From positions 118,085 to 182,084 of the forward strand of contig CAJNOP010000419.1 of NCBI GenBank assembly GCA_905250075.1: DNA of 64,000 nt, given 5' to 3'. Positions 60,464-64,000 of this stretch are shown in pieces. The DNA comes from Rotaria sp. Silwood1 (lineage: Eukaryota; Rotifera; Eurotatoria; Philodinida; Philodinidae). A program made the position numbers and the translations under genes. The notes beneath the pieces were generated by a model. That model did no database searches. It saw only the letters and a list, made by a program, of their open reading frames with translations, and was not told the DNA's origin. How positions within the stretch are numbered: position 1 is the stretch's first letter; each line of letters begins with the position of its first letter.

Positions 60464-61739
60464 TTATGAATTTGATTTAATAAGAAAAATTGTTGAAATA
60501 ATAAAAACAATAATTGAAAGTAAAATATACACTGCTAAAATAATCATTGGTAGAGTTATATAATTCCAAAATGACGGAGTATGATTACATCTTGTTGAAT
60601 ATATTGGTGGATGAATTGTCATTGGATCACAAGATTGAAATTCATCTTCAACTTCTAATTCTTCAACACATAAACATTCAAATGGTTCATCTTTTTTTCG
60701 ACGATCTGTTGAATTTTCATCAAGACATACAGATAATAAAGGACATAAACCACTTGCACATGTTTGACATATTGGTTTATTTTCATCGTTTTGAAATTCT
60801 TGTGATGCTACAATAAATGTTGAAATAGTTGAACTACTTGATTTAATTTTTTTAAGTAAATCATGTGTGCATGGTTTATATCTATAAGAAGAATCATAAA
60901 GAAAATAAGTTAATTGGGATGATAATGGTATAAGATAATGAAATGAAAATTCTGCTGTTGGATGTGCGCCTTCACAATCAGCACAATGTGGAGTATGATA
61001 AAATTTCATTTGAATAGTACCTTTTACAAAATAAAGTATATATGAAATTATAAATAGAATAATAATTCATTAGATAAATAGAACTTACGACCTTGTAATA
61101 TAAGTAAATGTTTCAATGATTTAAATTGACGTAATTCAACGCTTTGCCATATATTAACACCTTTAATAACAAAAAAACAAATGTGCAACGAATTATTTAT
61201 AAAATTCAATCTATAAACGTACCACTAATAAGTAATGTTTGTATGTTAGATGCAACTACAGCTAATGCAGGTACATCGAGTATATGCAAATAACTATGAC
61301 TTAATGATTTAGTTATTTCTGGTTTATAACCACAAATAGACAATTCTCTTAATGATTTACCAAAACGATTTAAAAAACATAGATCAAGTACACGATTTCT
61401 GATTTTTTTCTCTGGAAATTCTTGAACAAATATAATAACTACATTTATTTGTTCAAGTGGATATTGTTCTAAATCAAGTGATAAATTAGGATCTTTAAGA
61501 CCTAATTTACAGGTAAGTATTGATTCGTCTGAGTTGTATAAACATTCAGTATGATACAAAGATGCTTCATCTGTACCTTGAAGAAATGATAATGTGTTGA
61601 TCGGTTCTAAACATGGTCCATTAGTAAATGATGAGTCTGTAACAATTGAATCACTAGGATATGAACGAAGAAGATAAGGTGTATCAGAAATACACAAAGG
61701 TATGAACATTATTATTAATATCATATTTATAAAAAGCAT
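60464..61739 (-). CDS. Type I membrane protein with Cys-rich (EGF-like) juxtamembrane region
   Basis: Three exons, 61739-61223, 61160-61089 and 61020-60464, phase 1 throughout, 381 residues. A signal peptide (MLFINMILIIMFIPLCISD) starts an ectodomain of about 325 residues. The middle (LRELSICGYKPEI, LDVPALAVVASNIQTLLISG, FKSLKHLLILQG) recalls irregular leucine-rich repeats with the ...NIQTLLISG...LKHLLIL spacing. A Cys-rich part follows (HCADCEGAHP; PICQTCASGLCPLLSVC; FECLCVEELEVEDEFQSC), whose last section fits an EGF-like module. A transmembrane helix (ITLPMIILAVYILLSIIVFI) lies close to the C-terminus, leaving only a few cytosolic residues (LIKSNS). The exon 2 end could be either of two donors; I used GGTC|GTAAGT. 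The family is not recognised; an LRR-type cell-surface recognition role is inferred. Confidence 0.75.
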
Positions 61740-63015
61740 TCCTTCAATATTAAATCAGCGAAGAAATATAGAAATGAAAAGAGATGCGCCAAAATATAAG
61801 TTGTTCACAAAATTATTAACGTGTTGTATTGGTAGTATTATTTATTCATTACATTCATTTGTACGTAATAACTTACTTCCGATCATTCTTAGAATAGATT
61901 TCTACAGCAATTTTTTACAATGACACATAAAACAAGATTTTATCTCAAAAAAAAAAATCTTAAAATACGATATGCATAAGATTAAAAGCAGTGTTGTTTT
62001 TTTTTTAATTGGCATTTACTATTTGAAGATATGTGTTTCTATTATCTGAATGAAAATATAGGCTTGTTGAAACTAGAACTAGAGTCTTTCGACTTGCAAA
62101 GAAATTAGTTCGTATTTGACAACTACAATAGTATGAACTTCTAAAAATTTAACCATATAGAATTCTTATAATCTTAATTTATACATTCATACAGTTTTCT
62201 TTGGCTTGAGTATACAAATCATAATAGAAAGTGTTCTTCTTGTAAATTCTATGGTTTTTTGAATAATTTTATATTAATTTGATAATGAAAATCTATTTTG
62301 TTTGTTCTGATATGATGAGAGTAAACATCATCGGTTTTCTTACACGAAAACACTTCAATTCGTAAAATCAATGGGAAGATACTTCATCTTGTAGCACGTG
62401 ATAAGTTGTGTGTATAGTAAAAAAGAATTAGCTTACAATACTGTGGCATTCAGGAAATATACGGTGTACAAATTTAGCTACAGATTCCGAAAAGTGAGGA
62501 AAAAACTGAAAATTTTTAAAATATTACTAAAATTTGTGGTCTTCATTTTTTTAAATTATGGGATGATCGAAAACTAGATCTGATTGCACATTCTTGGTGT
62601 ACAAGACCTGTCGAATTCGATCATATATTGTCTTCTAATTTTCATTTATGAAGAAAAAAAAATTTCCTTTAAGTTTTGTGATTTAGTATGCTTTGTAAAG
62701 GATATTTTGCTCTATCATATCCTATATTTGGAATCTCAGTCCAAATGGCAATGATTGAAATATAGGCATTGAATTGCTTTTAGGAAATTGAAAACAAGTA
62801 ACCTGAGATAATGAACTCGTTAATTTTATTTCATGGGGAAAGCAACAAATTATTTGGCTTGAAGATTTGAGCAATTTTCATTAGTCATTCCCAAAAGTTT
62901 CAGCTTTTGTTGTTACAGTGTTCCTATACATTCATATTCAATCAGTTTTTAATCACATATAATGTTTTTGTATTGTGAGTGGCACACAACATTTCTAGGA
63001 TTGAAAAGTTAATAC
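61740..63015. other. Intergenic region right of the EGF-like gene
   Basis: AT-rich sequence with T and A homopolymers. The promoter of the minus-strand gene should be at the left end. I see no gene or strong repeat here. Confidence 0.5.
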
Positions 63016-63769
63016 ATGACGGGTGAGTCGAATGTTTTCGGACAAAATGCTTGCTCATTTTTGGCCCACTTGAAAATATTTCAGATGAGTCGAAACCTAT
63101 GGAATATAATCAAAATTTTGTGCTCTTTCAGAATATGGGCTTAGAAATTTTGTGTCAGTTTTTGTTCGAGAGTAGTGAGGGAATCTTTGAAAGGCCGGAA
63201 AAATTAGTTTGGACGGGAAATTTTTTTTGCACTTTTGTATATTTTAATTATTGCGATTCGAAACTAAAAGTTGGAACCTTTATTACTCTATTAGCTAGTA
63301 GAGCCAAATCTGCCCTACAAAATGTACTATTGAAGTTTTTTCGGTTGTTAGGCAAGACATCTCAATTTTCGTTTTTCCTATACCAAAAGACGTTTTCCAC
63401 AAAAAGAAGCTCCTGACAAAATACATATAACTTCATTTGTGTAAAAGCTACAACTTAATTCAACATCGCATTTCGTAAATAAATGTTCGCTCTACAAAAC
63501 TATCGTGTTCGATAACTTTTAGCATCTTCGAAAAGGGATATACATGGGTTAGGAAAAAGCTGTTTTCGTCGTCCAAATTAATTTTTAAGGTTTTTCAAAG
63601 ATTTATTCACTGCTCTTGAACAAAACCTGACCCAAAATTTCTAAGCCCATATTCTGAAAGAGCACAAAATTCTGGTTCTAATCCATAGGTTTCGACTCGT
63701 CTGAAATATTTTTAAGTGAGCCAAAAATGACCAAACATTTTGTCCGAAAACTTTCGACTCAGCCGTCAT
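63016..63769. mobile_element. Foldback transposon-like element with ~220-base inverted arms
   Basis: The left arm (63016 to about 63236) starts ATGACGGGTGAGTCGAA, and the right arm (about 63548-63769) reads ATGACGGCTGAGTCGAA on the minus strand. The arms match at most positions over about 220 bases, including GTTTTCGGACAAAATG, ATTTTGTGCTCTTTCAGAAT and ATATGGGCTTAGAAATTTTG. About 310 bases of unique sequence lie between. The 121-codon frame at 63051-63416 crosses arm and centre and has no transposase motif, so the element is presumably non-autonomous. A target-site duplication is unclear (flanks ATAC and ATTATT). A second, decayed copy is at about 50655-51085. Confidence 0.85.
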
Positions 63770-64000
63770 ATTATTAATTTGGCTAGACGATAATTAACTA
63801 ATGTGAGAAATAGTATTAAAAGTTGAGCAAATCTACGACAAATACCATTTGTTCTCATGCTTCGAATGAATCGATGAAACTGCTCTTTTCGTTAAGTGCT
63901 CCTAACAACGAGAACTTGTAATGATCACAAAATATTCAAGAACTTTGTCAGATTTAGTTGATATTCTATTTTTCATTCTGTTCATTAAAACGATATGTCA
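63770..64000. other. Right flank of the foldback element
   Basis: AT-rich sequence with no supported feature. Confidence 0.4.

Noticed and set aside
60547-60816. Plus-strand frame opposite the EGF-like gene
   Set aside because: An antisense shadow of the last exon of the minus-strand gene.
63051-63416. 121-codon frame in the foldback element as a transposase
   Set aside because: It overlaps the inverted arm and has no DDE or other catalytic pattern.
1-64000. tRNA, rRNA or CRISPR features
   Set aside because: I found no cloverleaf-like B-box with a matching acceptor stem, no rRNA core sequence and no regularly spaced direct repeats.

Overview
The window is AT-rich eukaryotic nuclear DNA. 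Its genes are split by many short GT-AG introns, mostly 50-75 bases, with a few introns of 1.6-3.2 kb. Nothing in it looks prokaryotic: there are no operons and no ribosome-binding sites, and I saw no rRNA, tRNA or CRISPR array. Gene content (a metazoan-type PX/PH phospholipase D, a CUB-domain receptor-like protein, a neuronal-calcium-sensor-like protein, Ig-like and EGF-like membrane proteins), AT-rich codon choice and tiny introns fit an invertebrate, most likely a bdelloid rotifer. That assignment is inference. I rebuilt gene models by hand, requiring GT and AG at intron ends and agreement of reading phase across each join.

Layout, left to right. A CUB-domain gene on the minus strand runs off the left edge (1-1641). 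A complete UTP15 (ribosome biogenesis WD40 protein) follows on the minus strand (4017-6169). A decayed 5' copy of the phospholipase D gene lies at 6468-7900, upstream of and in the same orientation as the complete 25-exon phospholipase D gene (11175-25459). The large introns of that gene hold foldback repeats and an unexplained open frame. On the plus strand come a small HMG-box gene (30257-30772), a four-exon gene whose product resembles the aerolysin/ETX-MTX2 beta-pore-forming fold (31638-34033), a stretch of coding-like debris with a short C-rich tract (34.5-36.2 kb), and a complete HDHD5/CECR5-type HAD hydrolase (37944-39449).

The right half has an NCS-like EF-hand gene (minus, 42795-44010) divergent from an unrecognised single-pass membrane protein (plus, 45575-46781). 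Then come an Ig-like receptor (minus, 51148-52336), a Gln-rich protein with a PH/EVH1-like C-terminal region (minus, 53422-56044) that may have two extra upstream first exons (58116-58138 and 59376-59641), and an EGF-like membrane protein (minus, 60464-61739). A well-preserved 754-base foldback transposon-like element lies at 63016-63769, and a degenerate relative lies at about 50655-51085.

The genes do not form an obvious pathway; they read as ordinary metazoan neighbours. The most notable items are the foldback element family, the decayed phospholipase D duplicate, the intracellular aerolysin-like gene, the possible alternative promoters of the EVH1-like gene, and the coding relics next to a tract resembling the bdelloid telomere repeat.
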